A stretch of 64,000 bases of DNA, taken from NCBI GenBank assembly GCA_018822805.1, contig JAHJJU010000051.1:1-64000 (forward strand), read 5' to 3'. Position numbers and translations under genes: made by a program. This document shows positions 19,042 to 28,412 of this stretch, one piece after another. The stretch comes from a bacterium. GTDB taxonomy: Bacteria > Campylobacterota > Campylobacteria > Campylobacterales > Sulfurovaceae. The number at the start of each line of letters is the position of its first letter. Position 1 is the first letter of the stretch. Under the pieces are notes generated by a model, which saw only the letters and a program-made list of their open reading frames with translations, was not told where the DNA came from and did not search any database.

Positions 19042-19115
19042 GGTGTATTGAAATACACCCTACACGTCCAAATCATTATAAAATTTCAAAACTGTAGGGT
19101 GCAATTTATTGCACC
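19042..19115. repeat. REPIN-like pair of GTAGGGTG palindromes between ribH and nusB
   Basis: Two hairpins in inverted orientation, 19042-19063 (arms GGTGTATT/AATACACC) and 19094-19115 (arms GGTGCAAT/ATTGCACC), separated by about 30 bp. Both carry the CCTAC/GTAGG extension on the side facing the other copy. They lie in the 173-bp gap between ribH and nusB and would form strong structures in the read-through transcript. Confidence 0.75.
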
Positions 19116-19126
19116 ATTAATCAGAA

Positions 19127-19597
19127 TTATTCTTCTAACGCACTATAAAGGTTCATCATCTCAATCAATCCTGCCATTGCTTCCCCACCTTTATTTCCTG
19201 CTTTGGTACCTGCACGCTCTATTGCTTGTTCAATGCTATTCACGGTCAAGACACCATACGTCACCGGTTTTCCATGTTTCATGGTGGCACTTGCTACACC
19301 TTTGGTTGCCTCTGCCGATACATAATCAAAATGAGGTGTTGCACCACGAATAACAGCTCCTAAACAACAGACAGCATCATATTTTCCGGATGCCAATGCC
19401 TTGTCTAGAGCAAATGGGATTTCAAATGCACCCGGAACCAAGATTAAATCCAAATCGTCTACATTTCCACCATGTCTTGCGTACACATCTTGTGCACCTT
19501 CTACCAATCTATCGGTAATAAAATGGTTGAATCGTGCATTAATAATCGCTACTTTTTTACTCTTATCTACGCTTAAGTTACCTTCTACTGTTGTCAT
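19127..19597 (-). CDS. ribH: 6,7-dimethyl-8-ribityllumazine synthase
   Basis: A 156-residue lumazine synthase, the penultimate step of riboflavin synthesis; it forms 60-mer or pentamer shells in the cytosol. Recognisable motifs are [42 protein letters not shown] and [29 protein letters not shown]. The active-site His of TPHFDYV is present. GAAGGAAG precedes the ATG, and a TATAAT box sits 33 bp upstream. No FMN riboswitch is visible in its short leader. It lies between kdsA and nusB. Confidence 0.96.
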   Translation of the reverse strand: MTTVEGNLSVDKSKKVAIINARFNHFITDRLVEGAQDVYARHGGNVDDLDLILVPGAFEIPFALDKALASGKYDAVCCLGAVIRGATPHFDYVSAEATKGVASATMKHGKPVTYGVLTVNSIEQAIERAGTKAGNKGGEAMAGLIEMMNLYSALEE

Positions 19598-19629
19598 CTA
19601 CTTCCTTCGTTACTTAATAATTTGAAATA

Positions 19630-19635
19630 ATTATA
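19630..19635 (-). promoter_or_regulatory. -10 box of ribH promoter
   Basis: TATAAT on the minus strand (ATTATA on plus), giving a leader of about 25 nt before the ribH ATG. It lies between the ribH start and the repeat that ends kdsA, so ribH-nusB-mqnC can be transcribed separately from kdsA. Confidence 0.5.
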
Positions 19636-19653
19636 ACAAATTAAACTTTTTTT

Positions 19654-19676
19654 GGTGCAATAAATTGACACCCTAC
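19654..19676. repeat. REP-like palindrome overlapping the kdsA stop codon
   Basis: A 23-bp imperfect palindrome (GGTGCAATAAATTGACACC plus CCTAC), identical over all 23 bp to the copy at 20489-20511. On the minus strand its GTAGGG end provides the TAG stop codon of kdsA (19675-19673). Confidence 0.75.
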
Positions 19677-20473
19677 TCTACAATGCTTCTAATTGCATCT
19701 ATTTGTTTAACCAAGGCTTCTAACTTTTTCAACTCTATCATGTTTGGTCCATCACTCAGTGCAATGCTTGGGTCAAAATGTGTTTCAAAAAAGAATCCAT
19801 CCACACCCACAGCTGCTGCAGCACGTGACAAATACGGCACCATCGAACTGTCACCACCAGAGGTTGCTCCACCTGATGCCGGTGATTGTACCGAATGTGT
19901 GGCATCAAAAATCACCGGTGCAAACTCTCGCATAATTTTAAGTCCACGCATATCCACCACCAAATTTCCATAACCAAAACTAGACCCCCGTTCAGTCAAC
20001 CAAATACCATATTTTTCAGCACTTTCATGGCTTATTTTACCATCAAATCCTCGGGTTTTAAGCACTTTAGCTACCGAATGTTCCATCGCTTCTGGGGCTA
20101 AAAACTGTCCTTTTTTAATGTTGACCACAGCTGATGTTTTAGCACAAGCCACCAACAAATCGGTCTGACGACATAAAAAAGCAGGAATCTGTAAAACATC
20201 CACCACTTCTGCTGCTGCTTGTGGTTGCGTGTAGTCATGAACGTCGGTTAAAAGTTTATATCCAAATTGTTCTTTAACCTCTTGGAGAAGCTTTAATCCC
20301 TCATCAAGCCCTGGACCTCTAAATGAGTCCAATGATGTTCGATTGGCTTTATCAAAACTTGCTTTAAAGTAAAAATCTTTTGTGCAATCTTCATGGTATT
20401 TATTAAGTGATTCTGCAATTTTCATTACATTGTCACGGCTTTCAAGTACACAAGGTCCGGCAATTAGTATCAT
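19673..20473 (-). CDS. kdsA: 3-deoxy-8-phosphooctulonate (KDO-8-P) synthase
   Basis: A 266-residue aldolase that condenses phosphoenolpyruvate and arabinose 5-phosphate to KDO-8-phosphate for lipopolysaccharide core synthesis. It begins [14 protein letters not shown]; substrate-binding motifs [54 protein letters not shown] and DATHSVQ are all present. The start at 20473 is chosen because AAGGAAAAAC directly precedes it and the family starts here. Its stop codon lies within a REP-like repeat, and its last two residues (Val-Glu) share the same DNA (GTAGAGTAGGG) with the end of the rhodanese gene at 51.1 kb. Confidence 0.96.
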   Translation of the reverse strand: MILIAGPCVLESRDNVMKIAESLNKYHEDCTKDFYFKASFDKANRTSLDSFRGPGLDEGLKLLQEVKEQFGYKLLTDVHDYTQPQAAAEVVDVLQIPAFLCRQTDLLVACAKTSAVVNIKKGQFLAPEAMEHSVAKVLKTRGFDGKISHESAEKYGIWLTERGSSFGYGNLVVDMRGLKIMREFAPVIFDATHSVQSPASGGATSGGDSSMVPYLSRAAAAVGVDGFFFETHFDPSIALSDGPNMIELKKLEALVKQIDAIRSIVE

Positions 20474-20488
20474 GTTTTTCCTTAAGGT

Positions 20489-20564
20489 GGTGCAATAAAT
20501 TGACACCCTACTCTTCTTACATTCCAGTAGGGTGCATTCCTGTAGGGTGTCAATTTATTGCACC
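20489..20564. repeat. REPIN-like element with perfect 23-bp inverted repeats
   Basis: Copies at 20489-20511 and 20542-20564 are exact reverse complements, with a 30-bp spacer that holds a further partial copy (GTAGGGTGCATTCCT, 20527-20541). It fills almost the whole gap between the DMT permease and kdsA and leaves no room for an independent kdsA promoter except inside the repeat. The left arm is identical to the copy at 19654-19676. Confidence 0.8.
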
Positions 20565-20575
20565 ATTCTATAATT

Positions 20576-21505
20576 TTATTTCTCTTTACTCAAAGCCACC
20601 AATAGCCCCGAAGTTATGACCAAAAGTATACCCAAAAATGTCCAAATATTCGGTATAGGGTCACCCAACATCACCCCAATAATCACAGCAAATACAATAT
20701 TAGAGTAGCTTATGGTTCCAACAATTCCTGCCTTGGTTAACTCATAAGCTTTGGTCATTAAAACTTGTGAAAGGGTAGCAGAAAGCCCCATCATTAAAAC
20801 ATACAACCAAATAATCCCTTTAGGCATCACAAACTCGGCAAACATAAAATCCAAACTTTGAGGTGGATTAACATAAGGCGTGACCAACATTAAAAGTAAA
20901 GGAGCTAAGGTACCCACTCCCATAAAGCTCATGACAATGGCTCGTGTATCGTAATATTGTCGAAGTTCACGAATAGAGGTGTACGCCAATGCTGCACCTA
21001 TACCTGAAAAAATTCCCAATATGTCATACTTATCAAAGGTACCACCCACAGGCTGAGCAATAAAAACAATACCTGCAAACCCTATCCCAATAGCCAAAAT
21101 TGCCCACCTACTTAATTTTTCATTTAAAAACAGATAAGCAAATATCGCTACAAATATGGGTGATGTCTTATTATACGTAACGGCTTCACCTAGAGGAATG
21201 TAAGCAATAATATAGAAGTACGCCAACAGAGCTACAAAACCCATCGCCCCACGAAAAAAAAGCAATAAGGGTTTTCCTCCTATCTGTTTAAGAGGTGACT
21301 TATAGATGGCAAATCCTATCAATGCTACCCCAAAAATATTTCTAAAAAATGTCACTTCTACAGGGGGTAAAACTTCAGAAACCACCTTTGCAAACCCACC
21401 CATCACAGCAAACGAGAGTGAAGCCAACAGCATAAATAAAATCCCTCTGTCCATGCCCAATATATATTTTTTCAACCATAACCTTTTTTCGTGCAAGTTT
21501 AACAT
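20576..21505 (-). CDS. EamA/DMT-superfamily permease
   Basis: A 309-residue inner-membrane protein with ten predicted helices forming two EamA repeats (about 20-150 and 165-305). Typical stretches are SLSFAVMGGFAKV near the start, YNKTSPIFVAIFAYLFLNEKLSRW at the end of repeat one and SYSNIVFAVIIGVMLGDPIP in repeat two. The family exports metabolites, amino acids or drugs; the substrate cannot be told. The start is uncertain: the first ATG (21505) has no clear ribosome-binding site, while an in-frame TTG at 21475 has AAAGG about 7 bp upstream, and the Met at 21454 begins the conserved part. It lies upstream of kdsA and probably leads that transcript. Confidence 0.85.
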   Translation of the reverse strand: MLNLHEKRLWLKKYILGMDRGILFMLLASLSFAVMGGFAKVVSEVLPPVEVTFFRNIFGVALIGFAIYKSPLKQIGGKPLLLFFRGAMGFVALLAYFYIIAYIPLGEAVTYNKTSPIFVAIFAYLFLNEKLSRWAILAIGIGFAGIVFIAQPVGGTFDKYDILGIFSGIGAALAYTSIRELRQYYDTRAIVMSFMGVGTLAPLLLMLVTPYVNPPQSLDFMFAEFVMPKGIIWLYVLMMGLSATLSQVLMTKAYELTKAGIVGTISYSNIVFAVIIGVMLGDPIPNIWTFLGILLVITSGLLVALSKEK

Positions 21506-21614
21506 ATTTGGTTAGAATTCATCTTATACAAAAGTTATTGATTTTGTTCTCAATACAACGTATAAGTAAGAATATTTCAGTTAAAATAATCAAAATTTTT
21601 AAAAAAGAGACTGT

Positions 21615-22802
21615 ATGCCCATAAAATCACTGTTTTTGTTAATCTCCATGCTCTTTTTAGCAGAAAATCTTGCTGCCAAAGAGTACCAATGGAGTAATAA
21701 ATTAACCTTTTTAGGTTTCCTTAAACAACACAATATCCCCCAAAAAACTTACTACAACATGGATCAAGATGATAAAGAGCTTATTCAAGAGATACGATCG
21801 GGTCAAAGTTATACCATTGAGAAGAAAAACAACAAAATAACCACCATTAAAATACCGGTTTCCGACGAACTGATGCTTCAACTTAACAACACAAAAAATG
21901 GTTATGTTGCAAAATACCTCCCTATTCCTTATGAAATTATTGAAAAAACCATCTCAATTCAAATTAAAAATTCTCTAAAAAAAGATCTCTACAATGCAAC
22001 AAAAAGTTGGTACTACGGTAAAGAACTAGAAGAGGTCTACTCCAATGCACTTCCTCTTCAAAAAATGAAAAAAGGCGATAAAGTTATCATTTTTTATACC
22101 CAACGCTATAGAAATGGGAAAGTCTTTTCAAGTCCACAAATCGAAGCCTGTCTTATCGAGATCAATAAAAAACCTTTTTATGGCTTTTTAATGGAAGATG
22201 AAAAGTATTATGACTCTTTAGGTACAAAATATAAACGTACCTACCATACAAAATTTATTCGTCCTGTACAAAACTTTAAACGCATATCCAGTGGCTTTAC
22301 TCACCGACGTTTTCATCCTATTTTAAAACGCTATAAAGCCCATTTAGGTATTGACTATGCTGCACGAACGGGGCGTGCTATTGTTGCCAGTTCAGCCGGG
22401 AAAATAGTGCATAAAGGATGGAAAGGTGGATATGGTAGAACCGTTATTATTCAACACTCTAATGGATTAAAAACGCTTTATGCACACATGAGAGGGTATG
22501 CAAAAAACATTCATAGAGGACAAAACATACCTCAAGGTAAAGTCATTGGTTATGTAGGAACATCAGGAAGAAGCACCGGTCCTCACCTACATTTTGGACT
22601 CTATAAAAACGGTAAACCTGTTAACCCTGCTCGTTATGTGGCAAAACAAAGCAGTAAAATTATAAAACTAAAAGGTAAAAAGTACAATAAACTACGAAAA
22701 ATGGTTCTAAAATATAGACCCCAATTTAAAGAATCTAAGAGCCGTACCATTATCAAAGAAGAGAGTAAAGAGTGCTTGAACTGTTTAAAGAAAGGTGCTT
22801 GA
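21615..22802 (+). CDS. M23 family murein peptidase, Csd3/HdpA-like
   Basis: A 395-residue periplasmic zinc peptidase with a signal peptide (cleavage near LAAKE), an N-terminal latency-like domain (about 25-130), a middle domain (about 140-215) and a LytM/M23 domain (about 225-345). Zinc ligands H243 and D247 (HLGIDY) and H326 (HLHFGL) are present, with H324 as catalytic His. Length and the three-domain layout match Helicobacter Csd3/HdpA, a DD-endopeptidase and DD-carboxypeptidase that trims crosslinks to set helical cell shape. The C-terminus is basic and ends with two Cys. It is divergent from the DMT gene and converges with the DUF3108 gene. Ortholog assignment is by architecture, so the symbol is left empty. 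Confidence 0.87.
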   Translation: MPIKSLFLLISMLFLAENLAAKEYQWSNKLTFLGFLKQHNIPQKTYYNMDQDDKELIQEIRSGQSYTIEKKNNKITTIKIPVSDELMLQLNNTKNGYVAKYLPIPYEIIEKTISIQIKNSLKKDLYNATKSWYYGKELEEVYSNALPLQKMKKGDKVIIFYTQRYRNGKVFSSPQIEACLIEINKKPFYGFLMEDEKYYDSLGTKYKRTYHTKFIRPVQNFKRISSGFTHRRFHPILKRYKAHLGIDYAARTGRAIVASSAGKIVHKGWKGGYGRTVIIQHSNGLKTLYAHMRGYAKNIHRGQNIPQGKVIGYVGTSGRSTGPHLHFGLYKNGKPVNPARYVAKQSSKIIKLKGKKYNKLRKMVLKYRPQFKESKSRTIIKEESKECLNCLKKGA

Positions 22803-22839
22803 TTTAACCGAGTACCCTTCCGGATTTGACTTCATATGC

Positions 22840-22859
22840 AATATCTAATTAGAGATATT
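22840..22859. terminator. Possible weak bidirectional terminator
   Basis: An inverted repeat AATATCT/AGATATT with a 6-nt loop sits between convergent genes (csd3-like and DUF3108). The stem is AT-only and no long T-run follows, so it is weak. Confidence 0.3.
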
Positions 22860-22885
22860 ACATAACTTGTTTCGAACTCAGGTTT

Positions 22886-23629
22886 CTATATTTTTTTTGC
22901 CCGTATATCCCCAAAAAAGATCACATCTTTTAGAACGGCTTTTTGCGTTACCCCATTTTTATCGATGCTTAACAACAACTCACCCTTGTCACTTGAAAAA
23001 ATATCTTGATGAATAATTGCTCGTGCATACCAGTTATCTTTTTGTTCACCTAATGCCTCTTTAAATTCATCTAACTCCGTATTTTTAGGAATAACAACAT
23101 CAACGGATCCACTCTGTTTTTCAGCACCTACAGCTTCAAAAGTATAGTTATTACTTTTTACTTTATCCATAATCTTTTTATCTAAATTAAAATAGAGTGT
23201 TAAGAGATCATCTTTTGAATAAAAGTCGATAGTAGAGTTCTCATCCATTGTTATTTTTTGATTTTTCCAACGTTTATGCTCTTTGTATACCGTTTTTGTT
23301 TTATGATCGATTCTATAGACCTTATTGGATGTTTTAGAACCATGTGATTTAATAATTTGATAAATATCAGAAACCATAATACCATTTTCAATGTGTCCTC
23401 TTGAGACATGATGCTCTTGTTGATTTCCTGAAAGAGTTTTTGCTATTCCCGTAGCTTTTAACTCTACATCAATCTGATAATTTTTGTTATCTCTAACCAG
23501 TGTTGCTTGGGCAATGCCAATCTCACCAATAATGCCAAACTCTACTTTGTACTCAGCTCTGATTGTCTCTGCTTGTACCATTGATGATAAACATAACAGA
23601 GAACCAAATACCATTAGCAATTTTTTCAT
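22886..23629 (-). CDS. DUF3108 family periplasmic protein
   Basis: A 247-residue secreted protein with a clear signal peptide (MKKLLMVFGSLLCLSSMVQA). The body is beta-rich and matches the DUF3108 pattern: an N-terminal EYKVEFGIIGEIGIAQATL strand pair, SHGSKTSNKVYRID and a Lys-rich YKEHKRWKNQK strand. DUF3108 proteins are predicted outer-membrane-associated or lipoprotein-like and have no defined enzymatic activity. It is monocistronic and converges with the csd3-like gene. The domain call is from memory of the family pattern and is moderately certain. Confidence 0.75.
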   Translation of the reverse strand: MKKLLMVFGSLLCLSSMVQAETIRAEYKVEFGIIGEIGIAQATLVRDNKNYQIDVELKATGIAKTLSGNQQEHHVSRGHIENGIMVSDIYQIIKSHGSKTSNKVYRIDHKTKTVYKEHKRWKNQKITMDENSTIDFYSKDDLLTLYFNLDKKIMDKVKSNNYTFEAVGAEKQSGSVDVVIPKNTELDEFKEALGEQKDNWYARAIIHQDIFSSDKGELLLSIDKNGVTQKAVLKDVIFFGDIRAKKI

Positions 23630-23764
23630 AATAATCCTTTATTATTTTAATACGTTGATTTAATCATATTTATGTGTGTGAACTGTGACAATATGATGTA
23701 ATATCATAGTTTTTTTAGATAAAATACAAGTTAATAACTCTAATCCTATTAAAAGAAATAGCCA

Positions 23765-24937
23765 ATGCATGACAATAATACAACTCAAACCCACGAAATC
23801 ATTGAACAATTGGACATTAATTTTTTTCCACAAATACAAACCTTACTCAATGAGCTTTACAAAAGTCAATATGAGAGCTTTTGGAGTCAACTTATTTTTA
23901 ATATTCCTCTTGCCAATATTTTAACTGCTTTTTTTTCACTCTGCTTTTTTCTGATGCTACGAAAACTTTTTGCCACATTAACCATAAAAGTACTTCAGCC
24001 CCTTGCACAAAGAACTAAAACCTATTATGATGATCGAATACTCTCAGCACTTAAAGGACCAATCTCTTTTATTTTTGTTACTATTGGTGTTCGGCTCTTT
24101 TTTGCCCTACTCTTTTTAGAGACACCCTTTATTAACAAACTTATTGACAGTATGATTATTTTTAATATATTTTGGGCACTTTATGCACTTATTCATGCTT
24201 TAAGAGGTGCCATTTACCATTTCACAGAACAATTCAACCCTGAACTTTCTCATGAAGTAGGAAACTTTTTACTCAATATTATTCGTGGTATTCTCATCGC
24301 TATTGGCTTAGGTACTGTCTTACAAACGTGGGGTATTAATGTAACAGGACTTGTCGCCGGACTGGGTATTGGTGGTTTAGCATTTGCTTTGGCTGCCAAA
24401 GATACAGCAGCCAATCTCTTTGGCTCCATAGCTCTACTACTTGATAAATCTATTCGTATCGGAGAGTGGATTAAAATAGACAATGTTGAAGGAACTGTTG
24501 AAGATATCGGTATGCGTACCACTAAAATTCGTTCTTTCCAAAAATCATTAATTACCCTTCCTAACCAAATGATTGCAAACAGTCCTATTGAAAACTTTTC
24601 AAGGCGAGGTATTCGACGTATTAAAATGACCATAGGGTTAACGTATGATGCTAAAAGTGAACAGATAGAAAAGATCATTCTTGATATTAAAACTATGTTA
24701 AGAAATCATGAAGGCATTGCCCAAAATGAAACCATGCTGGTAAATTTCACCACTTTTGATGACAGCTCACTGGGAATTTTAATCTATACCTTTTCAAAAA
24801 CATCCAATTGGGAAAAATATCTCTCCATTCAAGAAGATATCAATCTTAAAATCATGAAAATAATAGAAGAGAACAATGCCACATTTGCTTTCCCTTCTCA
24901 GTCACTTTATATTGAAAATTTACCTAAATCAATATAA
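23765..24937 (+). CDS. MscS-family small-conductance mechanosensitive channel
   Basis: A 390-residue inner-membrane protein. Hydrophobic helices lie near 50-70, 100-145 and 170-200, followed by the pore-lining helix and beta domain signature GLGIGGLAFALAAKDTAANLFGSIALLLD (about 200-228), then RIGEWIKIDNVEGTVEDIGMRTTKIRSF, the conserved MscS beta domain. It opens on membrane tension to release osmolytes in hypo-osmotic shock. It is about 100 residues longer than E. coli MscS because of an extra N-terminal region. It is followed by der in the same direction after a 47-bp gap carrying a TATAAT box. Confidence 0.92.
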   Translation: MHDNNTTQTHEIIEQLDINFFPQIQTLLNELYKSQYESFWSQLIFNIPLANILTAFFSLCFFLMLRKLFATLTIKVLQPLAQRTKTYYDDRILSALKGPISFIFVTIGVRLFFALLFLETPFINKLIDSMIIFNIFWALYALIHALRGAIYHFTEQFNPELSHEVGNFLLNIIRGILIAIGLGTVLQTWGINVTGLVAGLGIGGLAFALAAKDTAANLFGSIALLLDKSIRIGEWIKIDNVEGTVEDIGMRTTKIRSFQKSLITLPNQMIANSPIENFSRRGIRRIKMTIGLTYDAKSEQIEKIILDIKTMLRNHEGIAQNETMLVNFTTFDDSSLGILIYTFSKTSNWEKYLSIQEDINLKIMKIIEENNATFAFPSQSLYIENLPKSI

Positions 24938-24950
24938 TAATAAAATCTGC

Positions 24951-24956
24951 TATAAT
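24951..24956 (+). promoter_or_regulatory. -10 box of der promoter
   Basis: A perfect TATAAT 28 bp before the der ATG, with GAAAGAGA as ribosome-binding site in between. Confidence 0.55.
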
Positions 24957-24984
24957 TCCAATAATATTTAATAGAAAGAGACCA

Positions 24985-26394
24985 ATGACTCAACTTAAAA
25001 AAGTAGCCATCTTAGGACGCCCTAATGTAGGGAAAAGTTCTCTATTTAACCGTTTAGCACGTGAACGAGATGCCATCACTTCAGATGTGGTAGGAACGAC
25101 AAGAGATATAAAGAAACGTGTTGTTACCATCTCCGGTAACCGTGATTTTGAAGTCATTGATACCGGTGGTATTGATGACAGTACAGAGATGTTCTCCATT
25201 GTAAAAAAGCTCTCATTGCGTGCTGCTAATGAAGCTGATATTATTATTTATGTTGTTGATGGGAAAAACCTTCCTGATGCAGAAGATAAAGAGCTTTTTT
25301 ATGGTCTTCAACAACTGAACAAACCTATTGCCTTGGTTGTTAATAAGATAGACAACGATAAAGATGAAAACCTACGTTACTGGGACTTTTTAGAGTTTGG
25401 AGCAGACCGAACTTTTCCTATGTCGGTCAGTCACAACCGTTACATGAATGACTTTTATGCATGGCTAGAAGCGTACATTCCACAACGAGAAGAAGCCAAT
25501 GAGGGCTTACAACTTACAGAAGATGAAGAGCTAAGTTTTGAAGAGATTGTTGAGATGGTTCAAATTGAGGAAGAAGAAGAGGAAGATAATGAAATTAAAG
25601 TAGCCATTATCGGTCGTGTCAATACAGGAAAAAGCTCTCTTCTCAATGCTTTACTGCACGAAGAACGTTCAGTTGTCTCAAATGTTGCTGGAACAACCAT
25701 TGATCCCGTTGATGCAGAGCTCGAATATAAAGATCATAAGATTACATTTGTCGATACAGCAGGTATTCGACAACGTGGAAAAATACTTGGTATTGAAAAA
25801 TTTGCATTTGAACGAACAGAAAGTATGTTACAAGATGCTGATATTGCTTTACTGATGATTGATGCAACTGTAGGTGTGGTTGAACTCGATGAACGGATAG
25901 CCAACCTCGTAGAAAAACATAAACTCGGATGTTTAATTGTACTCAATAAATGGGACATCCATAAAGAAGATGAAGAGACTTACCGAAAAGCAGTTGAAAA
26001 CATTCGTGATGAACTTAAGTTTTTACATTATGCACCACTGATAACCATCTCAGCAAAAACAGGTCTTCGAGTACATAAAATTTTAGATGAGATTGTTAAT
26101 ATTTACGGACGTTACAAACAACGTATTCCAACAGCTGAGCTTAATGAAGTATTAAAATATGCCATAAGTAGACACCATCCACCAAGTCTAAACGGTGCAA
26201 CTATAAGAATTAAATTTGCAACACAATATGAGACAAAACCACCTAAAATTGCAATTATTATGAATAGACCTGATGGATTGCATTTTTCATACAAACGTTA
26301 TTTATCAAATGTCTTTAGAGAAAAATTTGACTTTGAGGGTGTACCATTGGATCTGGGAGGGAGAAAACGTGGACAGAGGGTAGATGACGATTAA
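24985..26394 (+). CDS. der: Ribosome biogenesis GTPase Der (EngA)
   Basis: A 469-residue GTPase with two tandem G domains and a C-terminal KH-like domain. The first P-loop is GRPNVGKS (11-18), with DTGG and NKID. An acidic linker of consecutive Glu residues (about 190-200) leads to the second P-loop GRVNTGKS (210-217), with DTAGIRQRGK and NKWD. The KH domain (about 380-469) ends with GGRKRGQR. Der acts in late 50S subunit maturation and is essential in most bacteria. It converges with the GGDEF-EAL gene across a small hairpin. Confidence 0.97.
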   Translation: MTQLKKVAILGRPNVGKSSLFNRLARERDAITSDVVGTTRDIKKRVVTISGNRDFEVIDTGGIDDSTEMFSIVKKLSLRAANEADIIIYVVDGKNLPDAEDKELFYGLQQLNKPIALVVNKIDNDKDENLRYWDFLEFGADRTFPMSVSHNRYMNDFYAWLEAYIPQREEANEGLQLTEDEELSFEEIVEMVQIEEEEEEDNEIKVAIIGRVNTGKSSLLNALLHEERSVVSNVAGTTIDPVDAELEYKDHKITFVDTAGIRQRGKILGIEKFAFERTESMLQDADIALLMIDATVGVVELDERIANLVEKHKLGCLIVLNKWDIHKEDEETYRKAVENIRDELKFLHYAPLITISAKTGLRVHKILDEIVNIYGRYKQRIPTAELNEVLKYAISRHHPPSLNGATIRIKFATQYETKPPKIAIIMNRPDGLHFSYKRYLSNVFREKFDFEGVPLDLGGRKRGQRVDDD

Positions 26395-26404
26395 TATTTA
26401 AAAG

Positions 26405-26422
26405 ATCAGTTTAACTGATTTT
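26405..26422. terminator. Bidirectional terminator between der and GGDEF-EAL gene
   Basis: Perfect inverted repeat ATCAGT-TTA-ACTGAT followed by TTTTAT on the plus strand and by CTTTT on the minus strand. The stem is short, but placement between convergent genes supports a terminator. Confidence 0.5.
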
Positions 26423-28310
26423 ATAGATGTTCTTTGTCCAACTCTGCATAGGGTTTTGCTTTAGAGAAGTAGAACCCTTGTCCATACTGCACTCCAAAAC
26501 TTTTCAAAATATCAACAATATCCTGATTATCAATAAACTCAGCAATCACTTCAATGTCATTTTGTCTACAAAAAAGTGCAAATGTTTTTACAATACTGTA
26601 AGCACGCCTATCATGATGAATCTCCTTAATAATACTTCCATCAATTTTCAAATAATCAACCGATAAATTCAAAAGATGATTCAAGTTTGAATACCCTGTA
26701 CCAAAATCATCAATACATATCTTATAACCAAAAAGTTTAAGTTTTTGAATAGAGAGTTCTACTTTTTTGTAGTCAATACTTTTATTCTCTAAAATTTCAA
26801 TAAACATCCGTTCTGATAAATCAGCATTTTGTGCTAAAAGTGATAAAATTGTATCATTCACCAAATCATCTGCACTCAAATTAACACTAATTCTCATCTT
26901 TGGGTCAAATCTTAATGTTTTAATGTTGTATTCAAGAACACGTTTTGTTAAAAAACTGTAAAGATGACTGTCTTCTAAATCAGGTAAAATTTTATCCGGA
27001 AAAATTATATTTTCACCATCTTCTATACGTAAAAGTGCTTCATAGTGATGCAATTTTCTAGTAGTTAAATTTCGAATAGGTTGATAATAACAAACCAATT
27101 TATCGGACTCTATCAACTCTTTTAATTTTTCACGATACACCCTTTTAGTTTGTGTCATATCAAAATAACAAATGGTATTACGACCATTATGTTTACACTC
27201 ATAAAGTGCTGTATCGGCTTTATGAATACAATCTTGAAGTGATTTTTCTAACTCAGTATTCATTAAAGCCCCAATCGAAATGGTTAAAGAGAATCGTTCA
27301 TCTGCAATATTAAAATTAAGACGCTCTATTAAAATACGAATGTCCTCTAAAAGATGTTGAAACATACGTTCATTCATTTTATCTTTAGAGATGAGTAAAA
27401 GAAACTCTTCTCCACTGTATTGAATGAGCATATCCTCTTTTCGTAATTGAGAAGCAATACTCTGTATAATAGAGATAATTACCTTATCCCCGTTGGCTTG
27501 TCCGTAAAGATTATTAACCCGTTTAAAAAAGTCTAAGTCTGCTAAAGCAACATAATAGTGTTTAAAATCAATCTTATCAACATTATCTATTAAATAGACT
27601 TTGTTCAATGTATTGGTTTTAGGATTACGGTAAATTTTATATTTGACATAATTGCTGTACCAAAAATAAATGATATACGCCGATAAAAGAAACATCAATA
27701 CAAATATAAAAACAACTAAAACTTCTACTATGGTATCTATATGAGCAGATAAAGAAGACAAATGCTTCTGAGTATAATCTACAACAAGGTAACCAACTGT
27801 TTGATTATTTTGAATAATTGGCTTGATTAATGTAAAACCTAAATGTCCCAATTCTTTTTGTATAAATGTTCTTTTTTTCTTATCTTTATAAACTTCCTCA
27901 AAATATGCTTCATTTTCAGGAATAAATACCTCACCTATTTCTCCTCGATCTACAGCTCCTGTATCTAAAAGAAAGAAAAGTTTATTTTGTGCAACAAAGA
28001 GCATGTAAAGGGCTGTAATGTCATCATTAACTAAAACAGACAACTTTTTTTCATTCTTAAGTCGTACTTCACTGTCCTGCAAATTAGAATGAACAAAATT
28101 AGGATCTTTTATGAGCATTCTATCTATAATTTTGGTTGAAGTCGTATCAATCATATCAATTGATTGATTTAAAAGTAAATCTTTTAACTTCATTTCAAAA
28201 CTTTCAATATTATGCAATAAGTAAGTAACTGCAACTATAAGAGCCACATAAGCTGTAAGCATATAATAAACTCTTTTATAATTATTAAAAAATAAAAATT
28301 GATTATACAA
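26421..28310 (-). CDS. Membrane GGDEF-EAL cyclic-di-GMP signalling protein
   Basis: A 629-residue inner-membrane protein. Transmembrane helices at about 14-33 and 196-217 flank a periplasmic sensor of about 160 residues resembling a single-Cache-like fold. The GGDEF domain (about 228-385) has metal-site D258, NGDKVI and the signature variant S299GEEF; first-position Ser is tolerated in some active cyclases. The EAL domain (about 395-625) has E424ALLR, NLSADD, EILEN, DDFGTGYSN, YLKIDGS and GQGFYFSKA, all intact. It may be bifunctional or mainly a phosphodiesterase. It is monocistronic, preceded by a small periplasmic-protein gene in the same direction about 100 bp away, which could be a sensor partner. 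Confidence 0.9.
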   Translation of the reverse strand: MYNQFLFFNNYKRVYYMLTAYVALIVAVTYLLHNIESFEMKLKDLLLNQSIDMIDTTSTKIIDRMLIKDPNFVHSNLQDSEVRLKNEKKLSVLVNDDITALYMLFVAQNKLFFLLDTGAVDRGEIGEVFIPENEAYFEEVYKDKKKRTFIQKELGHLGFTLIKPIIQNNQTVGYLVVDYTQKHLSSLSAHIDTIVEVLVVFIFVLMFLLSAYIIYFWYSNYVKYKIYRNPKTNTLNKVYLIDNVDKIDFKHYYVALADLDFFKRVNNLYGQANGDKVIISIIQSIASQLRKEDMLIQYSGEEFLLLISKDKMNERMFQHLLEDIRILIERLNFNIADERFSLTISIGALMNTELEKSLQDCIHKADTALYECKHNGRNTICYFDMTQTKRVYREKLKELIESDKLVCYYQPIRNLTTRKLHHYEALLRIEDGENIIFPDKILPDLEDSHLYSFLTKRVLEYNIKTLRFDPKMRISVNLSADDLVNDTILSLLAQNADLSERMFIEILENKSIDYKKVELSIQKLKLFGYKICIDDFGTGYSNLNHLLNLSVDYLKIDGSIIKEIHHDRRAYSIVKTFALFCRQNDIEVIAEFIDNQDIVDILKSFGVQYGQGFYFSKAKPYAELDKEHL

Positions 28311-28412
28311 AGTTACTCCCTCAAGTTATTTTTCATTATTCTAACATAAAAAAGTGCTGAATTGTGAATACTAAAAGAAATAACTAATTTCTAAACCCAT
28401 TTTAAAGAGATT

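Noticed and set aside
18954-19076. 41-residue N-terminal extension of NusB
   Set aside because: It would be translated partly from REP-like DNA and is absent from the family; the MATRHQAR start has AAAAGGT upstream.
19598-19672. FMN riboswitch upstream of ribH
   Set aside because: The GTAGGGTG motif there belongs to the REP-like repeat at the kdsA end. The ribH leader is about 25 nt, too short for an FMN aptamer, and the conserved aptamer segments are absent.
10623-20564. Repeated palindromes read as a CRISPR array
   Set aside because: Copies are scattered singly or in inverted pairs, are internally palindromic, have no regular spacers and no cas genes nearby.
22803-22885. Small RNA or sORF between csd3-like and DUF3108 genes
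   Set aside because: Only a weak AT-rich palindrome is visible; no promoter or credible reading frame.
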